The notes under the pieces: model-generated
The model's database searches: none
Told to the model about the DNA's origin: nothing
What the model saw: the letters and a program-made list of their open reading frames with translations, nothing else
Source: Anaerolineales bacterium UBA1136
Lineage (GTDB): Bacteria; Chloroflexota; Anaerolineae; Anaerolineales; UBA11657
Assembly: GCA_002311455.1 (NCBI GenBank)
Contig: DCAJ01000059.1
Span: 8,786-24,678, forward strand
Direction: 5' to 3'
Length of the DNA: 15,893 nucleotides
Made by a program: the position numbers and the translations under genes
Part shown: positions 7,468 to 14,773 of the stretch, piece by piece
Position numbering within the stretch: the stretch's first letter is position 1
Layout of the letters: every line of letters starts with the position of its first letter

Positions 7468-8472
7468 ATGATGCTAGACACATTTTCTCGTCCATTGAAA
7501 GATTTGCGCATCTCTGTTACGGATCGTTGCAACTTTCGGTGCCTATATTGTATGCCTAAAGAGGTTTTTGGTCCGGATTACGTATATCTTGCCAGGGGTG
7601 AAATGCTTACTTATGAGGAAATTACTCGTTTCACTCGACTTCTTGTTAATCTCGGCATTACTAAGGTGCGTATAACTGGTGGTGAGCCATTATTGCGGAA
7701 AGATATTAATCATCTAATTGAAATGTTGGCTTTGATTCCGGAATTGGATTTGACACTAACTACAAATGGGGCGCTTCTAACAAATGAGAAGTCTGTAGCA
7801 CTTAAGGCTGCTGGTTTAAAACGCATCACTATCAGTCTCGATTCTCTAAACTATGACATTTTTGCTTCACTTAATGATGTAGAATTTTCTGTTGATAAAG
7901 TAATAAATGGTATTAATAATGCGGCATCTGCTGGATTAAATCCTATAAAGATTAACATGGTTGTAATGCGTAGTGTTAATCTGTCAAGCGTTGTTCCCAT
8001 GGCGCAATACTTTAGAGAGAGTGGGCATATTCTTCGCTTTATTGAATACATGGATGTCGGTGATAGCAATGGGTGGAGGCTCGATGAGGTAGTTCCATCA
8101 TCAGAAATCGTGGAGTTAATTGGAGCACAATTACCCGTTGAACCTATAGCGCCTAATTATCCTGGGGAAGTAGCCAGCCGCTGGAGATACACAGATGGAA
8201 GTGGTGAGATTGGGCTGATTTCCTCAGTGTCTCAGCCATTTTGTGGTGACTGTAGTAGGTTGCGATTGTCGGCCAGAGGTGAATTGTTCACATGTCTTTT
8301 TGCTTCATCAGGTTATGATGTTCGTTCTCTTTTGAGGAGCAACGCATCCGATGAGACAATAGTTGATGCGGTAGCATCACTTTGGAGAAGTCGTGATGAT
8401 CGTTATTCTGAGTTGCGAAGCAAACAGTCACAACAGGTATCTCGTGTAGAGATGTCCTATATTGGTGGATAG
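7468..8472 (+). CDS. moaA: GTP 3',8-cyclase MoaA, molybdenum cofactor biosynthesis
   Basis: MoaA is a radical SAM enzyme that converts GTP to 3',8-cyclo-7,8-dihydro-GTP, the first step of molybdopterin synthesis, in the cytoplasm. From ATG 7468 the product is 334 residues, the family size. The N-terminal cluster motif CNFRCLYC gives Cys21, Cys25 and Cys28. ITGGEPLLRKD is the SAM-binding GGEP motif. The second, substrate-binding cluster is CGDC plus a Cys 13 residues on (259, 262, 276) within FCGDCSRLRLSARGELFTC. The chain ends in Gly-Gly, as required for activity in characterised MoaA proteins. Possible starts are TTG 7450, ATG 7468 and ATG 7471; MMLDTFSRPL matches the usual beginning, and GGA lies about ten bases upstream of 7468. 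It is divergent from mutS2 and isolated from other moa genes. MsrP in this window needs the cofactor. Confidence 0.96.
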   Translation: MMLDTFSRPLKDLRISVTDRCNFRCLYCMPKEVFGPDYVYLARGEMLTYEEITRFTRLLVNLGITKVRITGGEPLLRKDINHLIEMLALIPELDLTLTTNGALLTNEKSVALKAAGLKRITISLDSLNYDIFASLNDVEFSVDKVINGINNAASAGLNPIKINMVVMRSVNLSSVVPMAQYFRESGHILRFIEYMDVGDSNGWRLDEVVPSSEIVELIGAQLPVEPIAPNYPGEVASRWRYTDGSGEIGLISSVSQPFCGDCSRLRLSARGELFTCLFASSGYDVRSLLRSNASDETIVDAVASLWRSRDDRYSELRSKQSQQVSRVEMSYIGG

Positions 8473-8544
8473 AGTTTCGAATTCGCTAAAACTTAAACTG
8501 TGTCACACAATTAGGTATATTATATAAATCTCACCATCACGCGA

Positions 8545-9843
8545 TTAGCCTAAGCTTATAGGGTCGCTTACCCACACCGACTTCATTTCATCTTTAAAGT
8601 TTTGTATAGCTACCCCATTTAGCACAAATATAGCTAATATAATACCGGTTGCCTCAAGTAAGAACACAGCTCCATAAGCTTGGCCAGGTAATAATCCCAA
8701 GGATGAAAATATCTGTTGAAATCCGCCCGATAGAATTGCTGCAGGTCCTTTAGCTACTGCTTGGACTAATGTCCAAGCTCCTACAAAAAGCCCTATGTGT
8801 CGGCTAGCGGTCATATCCATCATTAATGCCACACTTCCCACGGTAAAAAATCCTGCTCCTAATCCCAGCACTCCTATTATTATATTGAGTACTTGCCCAT
8901 TTTCTGAGAAGCCGCTTATAGCTAACCCGATAAAAGATATAGCAATTATCCAGCATCCGAGTGTAGTTACTCTATGTTTGCCAATACGCGGAGTTAGGTA
9001 CATCCCTCCGAATAACATAGAACTCAGCAAACCTATACCCATGTATGAATTGAATCGAGTGGTCTCAGCTGCTGATAGACCAAACACCTCTCCACCAAAG
9101 GGTTCTAAGATTACATCTTGCATAAAATATGAGAACATGCCTATAAGTAGAAAAACAGCAAAACGTCGCGATGTTTTGCTACTTATCACGATGCTGATGG
9201 CAGTTAGTAGATTTTCTGGTTGTGAGATCTTCTCGTCACTACGCGACTCTTGTTTCCATAGGGCGATGAGTGTCATCAATAGTGCTATGACAGAGGCGCT
9301 TGAGCACAGAATCATCATGCGATCGAATGAGTAACTCTCCATAAAAGATGCAGCACCTATTCCAGTTATGATTATTCCAACCATCAATAATGTCCATACT
9401 AGAGCTGCTGCTGGTCCGCGCTCTTTGGAGGTAGTGAGGTCCGCTATAAAAGCTAGGTAAGCTGTGCCTGCTAAGAATGTTGCAATGCCTTCTAATAAGA
9501 AAAACATAAAAGTAGTTGAAATACGCATAATTGTAGTATCAGACGCTACCCAGACTGCCATTCGAGGGGATAGAACTAGTACAGTGGTAGTAACAACTAT
9601 TCCTATGATTATATAAATTGTCCGTCTGTAACCTGCTATACGGTGTGTGTCTGAGAAATGGCCAAATGGTATAGCTAGCAGAGCTCCGAGGTAATGTCCG
9701 CCACCTATAAGAAAGCTGACCACTAACAAGTCGATTCCTAACTCTACTCGCATGACTCGGTTAAGAACGCCTAAAAATATAACCGACAGTCCTCCGGCCG
9801 CCATTTGAAATAATCCGAGACGAAGCACTTGCATTCTATTCAT
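8545..9843 (-). CDS. BCD/PucC-family major facilitator transporter
   Basis: The 432-residue product has about 12 hydrophobic segments and belongs to the major facilitator superfamily. Its N-terminus, RLGLFQ at 8-13, GVLNRVMRVEL at 25-35, GHFSD at 61-65 and GYRR at 71-74, follows the pattern of the bacteriochlorophyll delivery group (PucC, LhaA, Bch2), as does RGPAAALVWTLLMVG in the middle. In phototrophs these proteins help assemble light-harvesting complexes. No photosynthesis gene lies in this window, so the substrate here is unknown; relatives also occur in organisms not known to make bacteriochlorophyll. The ATG overlaps the stop of the upstream membrane-protein gene in an ATGA (9843-9840), a sign of translational coupling. 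It is the last gene of the minus-strand block and converges with moaA. Confidence 0.85.
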   Translation of the reverse strand: MNRMQVLRLGLFQMAAGGLSVIFLGVLNRVMRVELGIDLLVVSFLIGGGHYLGALLAIPFGHFSDTHRIAGYRRTIYIIIGIVVTTTVLVLSPRMAVWVASDTTIMRISTTFMFFLLEGIATFLAGTAYLAFIADLTTSKERGPAAALVWTLLMVGIIITGIGAASFMESYSFDRMMILCSSASVIALLMTLIALWKQESRSDEKISQPENLLTAISIVISSKTSRRFAVFLLIGMFSYFMQDVILEPFGGEVFGLSAAETTRFNSYMGIGLLSSMLFGGMYLTPRIGKHRVTTLGCWIIAISFIGLAISGFSENGQVLNIIIGVLGLGAGFFTVGSVALMMDMTASRHIGLFVGAWTLVQAVAKGPAAILSGGFQQIFSSLGLLPGQAYGAVFLLEATGIILAIFVLNGVAIQNFKDEMKSVWVSDPISLG

Positions 9844-10754
9844 TGATATAATTTTTGCTTACCTGCTTTCATTAACGCTGTTGTTTGTTTTGATACTTGT
9901 GCATATGTTTGTCGGGACGATAGAATGAATCCCGCAAACAGCAAAGTCGCAGCTAGCAGTTCTCCAAGATACCACCATTTGGTAAGCCCCATTCTTGTAA
10001 GAATGCTGGCGGTACTTATAATGATTGCACCTATGGCTATAAGAATGTTTCCAATGACACGATTGGGTAGCACACTCTTGCGCCAGAAAAGATAAGCGGA
10101 CCATACTGCTCCCCCAATCAAGGTGGTTGCTCCATACACGTTAAAGAATGGTGTGATTAGTCGAATGGTTCCCCCTTCATATGGCGCAGGTATTATATTG
10201 CGGTATTGTTCACTTATTGACATAGTGTTGTCGAATTTTGAGACATCTAACATTGGCATACTCTGGAGCATTATGCTTAGAGCAGCCAAACTGGTAACCA
10301 AAAGCAGTATACTAGTAGGTCGTACCCACTTACGCGATAGCAGTAAGCAAATTGTTCCTTGCCCAATCCAGGCTGCATTGAGTACGGCTCCGAAAAAATA
10401 CCAAAAGAAGAATGCCCATCTATTCCATTTGATAGATAAATATATCTCTGACAGGCTGACTATGCCAAACATTAATAAGCCGGTGCCCCAGCATAAGAAC
10501 TGTAACTTGTTACTGGATATGTATCTATTGAGCACAGAAATAGCAAACACCATCATTAAACCAGCTGATAATAGAGGAAATAATATGTTGGTGCTACTGC
10601 CAATTCCTTCAGAATCGGTGTAATCTGGCATGGGACCATAGGCTACCCAGATTGCTAATGGCAGTAGAATAACCAGGACAATGCCCAACAAAATTAGTAA
10701 AGTGGGCACTAATTTTTTGAAAAATGTTGATTTGCCAAGAAAACTTGTTTTCAT
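9840..10754 (-). CDS. Unrecognised integral membrane protein, about 8 helices
   Basis: I do not recognise a named family. The 304-residue product begins with a short basic stretch and a strong hydrophobic helix (about 13-35). Seven further hydrophobic segments follow near 52-71, 80-103, 112-138, 143-165, 205-226, 233-256 and 258-279. A soluble loop of about 40 residues (165-204) carries NIIPAPYEGGTIRL and probably faces outward. The stretch WYFFGAVLNAAWIGQGT near 118-134 recurs, from memory, in uncharacterised membrane proteins of Chloroflexota and Actinomycetota. The C-terminus is short and basic. There are no histidine pairs placed like haem ligands and no transporter signature. Its stop overlaps the start of the PucC-like transporter by four bases, so the two proteins are probably made together and may act together. 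lpdA lies 73 bases upstream. Confidence 0.75.
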   Translation of the reverse strand: MKTSFLGKSTFFKKLVPTLLILLGIVLVILLPLAIWVAYGPMPDYTDSEGIGSSTNILFPLLSAGLMMVFAISVLNRYISSNKLQFLCWGTGLLMFGIVSLSEIYLSIKWNRWAFFFWYFFGAVLNAAWIGQGTICLLLSRKWVRPTSILLLVTSLAALSIMLQSMPMLDVSKFDNTMSISEQYRNIIPAPYEGGTIRLITPFFNVYGATTLIGGAVWSAYLFWRKSVLPNRVIGNILIAIGAIIISTASILTRMGLTKWWYLGELLAATLLFAGFILSSRQTYAQVSKQTTALMKAGKQKLYQ

Positions 10755-10828
10755 AACAATAGTGATTAATTCCCGTACGTATGAGACACCTTATGTTTGA
10801 CTAGAAGTATATCTATGTGAATTGTTAT
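10753..10828 (-). repeat. 8-bp inverted repeat bridging lpdA stop and next gene's start
   Basis: ATAACAAT (10753-10760) and ATTGTTAT (10821-10828) are perfect inverted copies 60 bases apart. In the minus-strand mRNA the upstream arm takes in the last base of the lpdA stop codon and the downstream arm takes in the first two bases of the membrane protein's ATG. Pairing would partly mask that start. The arms are all A/T but for one G-C pair, so the stem would be weak. Confidence 0.3.
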
Positions 10829-12222
10829 TAAGCGTGGATCATCTGGTCAACTAAACCCTGCGCGGTCTCCATGATTGTTTCTGAAAGTGTGGGATGTGCA
10901 TGAACATTTCGTGCTATATCCTCAGCAGTTAATTCCATATTATACGCCAATGATAATTCCGGTAATAGCTCAGTAACTTGCGGGCCAATAAGGTGGGCAC
11001 CGAGAATACCGCCATATTTGTCATCACTGACTATTTTAACCCAACCGCCATGATCTCCTAGAGCAAGCGCTTTTCCATTGGCACTGAACCTGAATTTAGA
11101 TACTCTGGTATCGTAACCGGCTTCTTGGGCTTGGGACTCAGTGTAACCAAAGGATGCTACTTCTGGATGACAGTAGGTGGCTCTTGGTAGCATTTTGTAG
11201 TTAAGTTTTACAGTCGGATGGCCTGCAATCGTTTCAGCTGCTACGATGCCTTGTGCAGATGCTACATGTGCAAGGAGAAGTTTTCCAGTTACATCTCCGA
11301 TAGCATACACATTTTCTACATTTGTGGACATACTGTCATTTACTGTCACAAAGCCTTCTGAATCTTTCTTAACTCCTATGGCATCTAGACCTAAACCCTC
11401 GGTGTTGGGGGTAAACCCAATGGCTACTAATACTTGCTCGGCACTTATTGAACTATGATCACTTTTGTTTGATATTGTAAGTGTGATATTTTGATTGTCC
11501 TGATTGATGTGTTCTACTTTTGAGTCGACCAATATACGCATACCAGCTTTGGTTAGTGATCTTGTTAATTCAGCACTGATTTCAATATCTTCCATTGGCA
11601 GGATGTTATTCATCATTTCGACGATTGTTACTTGGCTACCATATGAATTCCAGATTGTGGCGAATTCTACTCCGATAGCTCCACCTCCAATGATAACTAC
11701 TGATTCAGGATGTTCTTCTTGTAGTATGGCATCTCTGTAAGTAATAACTTGTCTATTGTCTACTTTGAATTCAGTTGGAGTTTTTGGTCGTGCACCGCTG
11801 GCAACTACAATGTTTTTCGCAGTAATTGTTGTGGTTTGTCCATTTGCCTGTGTGACTTCTACTTCATTGTTTGATTGAATACGAGCATCGCCCATATGGA
11901 CATCTATATTGTTTTTCTTCATTAGATGTGTGATGCCCTTAGTTAGTCTCTGTGACACCTTTCGTGATCGACGTACAGCAATACTGTAATCAATATCTAA
12001 ATTATCAAAAGTAAAACCAAACTCTTTACTGCGATTGCGAATAATATTAGCAATTTCTGCGTTCTTGAGTAGTGTTTTGCTAGGTATGCAACCGATATTC
12101 AGACAGACACCACCCAGCCATTCCTTGTCAATAATGGCTACTTTTTGTCCCAACTGACTAGCTCGTATGGCGCACACATATCCTCCGGGTCCGGCACCAA
12201 TCACTACTGTGTCGTAGTTCAT
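10828..12222 (-). CDS. lpdA: Dihydrolipoyl dehydrogenase (E3 of 2-oxoacid dehydrogenase complexes)
   Basis: E3 reoxidises the dihydrolipoyl arm of E2 and passes electrons through FAD and a redox disulphide to NAD+. The 464-residue product has the FAD-binding GAGPGGYVCA at 9-18, the active disulphide GGVCLNIGCIPSK (Cys40 and Cys45), the NAD-binding GGGAIGVEFA in the middle, the second FAD motif YAIGDV and the C-terminal His443-Glu448 pair in HAHPTLSE. All key residues are intact and length is typical (460-475). It starts one base after the stop of the E2 gene, so the two are co-translated subunits of the same complex. No E1 gene is in the window, and E3 may also serve other complexes such as glycine cleavage. 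Confidence 0.96.
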   Translation of the reverse strand: MNYDTVVIGAGPGGYVCAIRASQLGQKVAIIDKEWLGGVCLNIGCIPSKTLLKNAEIANIIRNRSKEFGFTFDNLDIDYSIAVRRSRKVSQRLTKGITHLMKKNNIDVHMGDARIQSNNEVEVTQANGQTTTITAKNIVVASGARPKTPTEFKVDNRQVITYRDAILQEEHPESVVIIGGGAIGVEFATIWNSYGSQVTIVEMMNNILPMEDIEISAELTRSLTKAGMRILVDSKVEHINQDNQNITLTISNKSDHSSISAEQVLVAIGFTPNTEGLGLDAIGVKKDSEGFVTVNDSMSTNVENVYAIGDVTGKLLLAHVASAQGIVAAETIAGHPTVKLNYKMLPRATYCHPEVASFGYTESQAQEAGYDTRVSKFRFSANGKALALGDHGGWVKIVSDDKYGGILGAHLIGPQVTELLPELSLAYNMELTAEDIARNVHAHPTLSETIMETAQGLVDQMIHA

Positions 12223-12223
12223 A

Positions 12224-13393
12224 CTATGTCCATTGTTCTAGTTCTTTTTTGACTTTCTTTAGAAATTTGTCGGCGTATGCTCCGTCTATTATGCGATGGT
12301 CGAACGTGAGCGATATGTACACCATAGGACGAATTTCCATTATATCCTCTATTACTACTACGCGTTTTTGTATTACACCTATTCCCATAATGGCACATTG
12401 AGGCTGGTTAATGATTGCCGTTGCTACTACAGAACCAAATACTCCATGATTTGTTATTGTGAAGGTACCATTCTGTACTTCGTCTGGCTTAAGCTCATGG
12501 GCACGAGCACGTGCGGCTAGATCATTGAGTTCATGTGCTAATTTGTTAAGAGGTTTCTTATCAGTTTCTCTAATTACCGGTACTATTAGACCGTGCTCTC
12601 CTAATGAAACTGCGAACCCCACATTAATATCTTCCTTTGTCAAAATCCTGTCATCTACAAGCGTGCTGTTTATTGTTTTGTGAGATGACAGAGCTGAAGC
12701 ACATGCATAAACAAAATAAGCAGTATATGTTAGGTTGATGTCATCGTTTGCATAAGTTGCTTTGTTTGTTTGTCGATGGGCAGCAACATTGGTCATATCC
12801 ACCTCAAAGACAGTGGTGACGTGGGCAGAAGTATGCTTGCTATGTAACATATGTTTGGCAATTGATTTCCTCATTGGAGTCATCAACTGTTCTATGTCTG
12901 GAGGCCCAATAATTGTGTTTTCGTTTTCGTCTCTCATACTTATAAAGCTTTGTACATCTTTCTTTGTAATTCTGCCATCTCGGCCAGTGCCCTTTATCTG
13001 AGTGATATCAATATTGTTTTCGGATATCATTCTCTTAACTACTGGGGAAGTGTAATCTTGCTGTGCTGTTGAACCTGTGCTAGATGAAGAATCCGCATAT
13101 TCTCGTAAATGTGATACAACCAAATTGTCATTTGGTTTACTCTCAATAACATCACCAGGTTCGCCTATCCAACCCAAAAGCCCATCTACTTTTACTGTAT
13201 CACCCTCAGATGCTAGCAACTTAAGTATTATTCCGCTTGTACTGCAGGGGATCTCTGCGTCCACTTTATCAGTAGTGATTTCTAGAATAGGATCATATTG
13301 CTGTACTCTGTCACCTTCTTGGACCAACCATTTACTTACTGTACCTTCTACTACGCTTTCACCTAATTTTGGCATTGTTATCTTGGTTGGCAT
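12224..13393 (-). CDS. 2-oxoacid dehydrogenase complex E2 (dihydrolipoyl acyltransferase)
   Basis: E2 is the core of the pyruvate, 2-oxoglutarate or branched-chain oxoacid dehydrogenase complex, moving an acyl group from E1 to CoA on a lipoyl arm. The 389-residue chain has one lipoyl domain (about 2-79) with the modified lysine in TDKVDAE (Lys43), a Ser/Thr-rich linker, a peripheral-subunit-binding domain at about 114-151 (SPVVKRM to GRDGRITKKDV) and a catalytic domain from about 168 ending in FDHRIIDG with catalytic His366 and Asp370. The acyl specificity cannot be decided by eye; the lipoyl sequence resembles the generic branched-chain or Chloroflexota/Actinomycetota type. A strong Shine-Dalgarno, AGGAGA (13404-13399), sits five bases before ATG 13393. 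lpdA follows after one base. Confidence 0.94.
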   Translation of the reverse strand: MPTKITMPKLGESVVEGTVSKWLVQEGDRVQQYDPILEITTDKVDAEIPCSTSGIILKLLASEGDTVKVDGLLGWIGEPGDVIESKPNDNLVVSHLREYADSSSSTGSTAQQDYTSPVVKRMISENNIDITQIKGTGRDGRITKKDVQSFISMRDENENTIIGPPDIEQLMTPMRKSIAKHMLHSKHTSAHVTTVFEVDMTNVAAHRQTNKATYANDDINLTYTAYFVYACASALSSHKTINSTLVDDRILTKEDINVGFAVSLGEHGLIVPVIRETDKKPLNKLAHELNDLAARARAHELKPDEVQNGTFTITNHGVFGSVVATAIINQPQCAIMGIGVIQKRVVVIEDIMEIRPMVYISLTFDHRIIDGAYADKFLKKVKKELEQWT

Positions 13394-13505
13394 CTTTGTC
13401 TCCTAGCCCTAGCCTACCGAATGGTGTACAGAGTGTACCATGTGTCAAAAAACGATGATTAATCGAGGTTTCGAACTGTATCAGAATATGGCAACAGATA
13501 ACTTA
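13394..13505 (-). promoter_or_regulatory. Upstream region of the E2-lpdA genes: -35-like hexamer and GTGTAC repeats
   Basis: This 112-base gap follows the oxidoreductase gene. It holds a perfect TTGACA on the minus strand (13448-13443) but no good -10 at 16-18 bases. Where a -10 would be, the plus strand reads TGGTGTACAGAGTGTACCA (13422-13440), with two GTGTAC copies and flanking TGGT/ACCA arms, an operator-like layout. A short CGAT/ATCG stem with a following run of six T on the minus strand (13461-13443) could be a weak terminator for the upstream gene. A strong Shine-Dalgarno closes the region. Confidence 0.35.
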
Positions 13506-14696
13506 TTATATGATTTTACTCCTACTTTCGTATACTGGCCTGTTTTCTTTTATCCGTTCTGGAGAGAAAATGGAAAGGTCTAATAAATGAGGGTGGTGCA
13601 ATATTAATTCAGAAATGTAACGCCCTACGGCGTGGCATTGTTGAAGCCCATGACCAGAAAATCCATTTGCAAGAAAACAACCTTTTAGTGTCGGCCATTC
13701 ACCTAGAATAGCATTTCCATCAAAAGTGTTTTCTGCATAGAGTCCAGCCCATCCGCTTGTAGCTTTTAGTCTATCAAACTCTGGTATGACTTCCAGCAAG
13801 TCTTTCCAGAGCAATTCTTCGAACAAATGACGATCCCACTTAAAGTCATTATATGTAATAAAGTCATCTGGTCTGGAGCGTGCGCATGTAAATACTCCTT
13901 GACCTTCGTGAAAACAATACAAACCGGAGGAAAAAAATATAGCCGGCAGCAGATTCGCAGGTCTAAGATTTGATTCTATGACTGTAACCTGGCGCTTCAC
14001 TGGTACAATTGGTAAATTGATATTGGCCGTACTAGCTATCTTTGGCGCCCAGGCTCCTGCTGCGTTGACTACGATGTTAGATATTAGGTAGTGCCCTTTA
14101 TCTAATTTGACCCCATCAACCTGCTCGTTTTTGGTAATTATTCTAGATACCGTATCGGTAATCACACTGACACCTAATGATAAAGCCTTATTTTTATAGC
14201 CAGTTAACACTGCATTTGGCGCTATGGTGCCATCTTGGCTGCCGTATGTTGCAGCCACGCAACCGGACAGATTGTAATACGGATAGTAGTTGTGTATTTG
14301 GTCTGGCTGAAGCCATTCAACTTGGCATCCTAGGCTTTTTTGAAGTACAAATCCTTGCTTAGCTTCCGCATAATTGCTTTCATCTACAATAAAAAGATTG
14401 CCCTGCTGACGAAAGTTTACGTCAGGTTTATCGTTAAGCACGGCCATTTCTTCAGAAAATCTACTTAGGACTTGTATTCCGAACAAGGACATTTCAATAT
14501 TCTCTTTGACATTAAACTGAACTCTTATGTTGCCTTCAGACAGAATGGTAGAGGATTTTGTGTATGTTGGATCTTTCTCTACGATAACAATATCAAGATT
14601 GTTGTCGGATCTGATCAGATTGTAAGCAATTGAGCAGCCCATAACGCCACCGCCAACTATTATTACGTCATAAGTAGATTTCCTAGTGGCTGACAT
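13506..14696 (-). CDS. DAO-family FAD-dependent oxidoreductase (sarcosine/dimethylglycine or D-amino acid oxidase type)
   Basis: This 396-residue protein belongs to the DAO flavoprotein family (glycine/D-amino acid oxidases, sarcosine oxidase beta subunit, dimethylglycine dehydrogenase). The dinucleotide-binding motif VIIVGGGVMGCSIAYNL starts at residue 11, the acidic ribose-binding end of that fold is IVEKD, and the C-terminal FAD contact is GFSGHGLQQ at 345-353, preceded by GWAGLYAENTFDGNAILGE. This C-terminal stretch most recalls FOXRED1-like and N-methyl-glycine oxidising members. No tetrahydrofolate-binding GcvT domain is attached, so released formaldehyde or imine would not be captured on the same chain. 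The substrate cannot be read from sequence. It follows the homocysteine methyltransferase gene after 65 bases on the same strand, which fits a role in methylated amine or one-carbon metabolism (inference). Confidence 0.85.
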   Translation of the reverse strand: MSATRKSTYDVIIVGGGVMGCSIAYNLIRSDNNLDIVIVEKDPTYTKSSTILSEGNIRVQFNVKENIEMSLFGIQVLSRFSEEMAVLNDKPDVNFRQQGNLFIVDESNYAEAKQGFVLQKSLGCQVEWLQPDQIHNYYPYYNLSGCVAATYGSQDGTIAPNAVLTGYKNKALSLGVSVITDTVSRIITKNEQVDGVKLDKGHYLISNIVVNAAGAWAPKIASTANINLPIVPVKRQVTVIESNLRPANLLPAIFFSSGLYCFHEGQGVFTCARSRPDDFITYNDFKWDRHLFEELLWKDLLEVIPEFDRLKATSGWAGLYAENTFDGNAILGEWPTLKGCFLANGFSGHGLQQCHAVGRYISELILHHPHLLDLSIFSPERIKENRPVYESRSKII

Positions 14697-14700
14697 ATTG

Positions 14701-14773
14701 GGGATAATCAGTTCCTTAGTATGCTTACATATATTGGTAAGGCAGGATTAGTTTATCCATATCACAGGGATAA
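14701..14773 (-). promoter_or_regulatory. Alternative hairpins between the methyltransferase and oxidoreductase genes
   Basis: In the minus-strand transcript TTATCCC occurs at 14773-14767 and again at 14707-14701. A GGATAA between them (14758-14753) can pair with either one. The first hairpin encloses the stop codon of the methyltransferase in a nine-base loop; the second would occupy the sequence just before the oxidoreductase ATG at 14696. The two pairings exclude each other, an attenuator-like layout, but each is only six base pairs. Confidence 0.3.

Noticed and set aside
8541..8567. Interrupted hairpin (GCGA/TCGC and CCTA/TAGG) at the end of the PucC-like gene, facing moaA
   Set aside because: The stems are four pairs each, overlap coding sequence and have no T-run. 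Not enough to call a terminator.
8795..9334. 179-residue plus-strand open frame opposite the PucC-like gene
   Set aside because: It is antisense to a clear membrane transporter, has no family resemblance and its composition mirrors the opposite strand.
10123..10623. 166-residue plus-strand open frame opposite the 8-TM protein
   Set aside because: Antisense shadow: the opposite frame shows a coherent multi-helix membrane protein and an ATGA overlap with its neighbour, while this one has no recognisable features.
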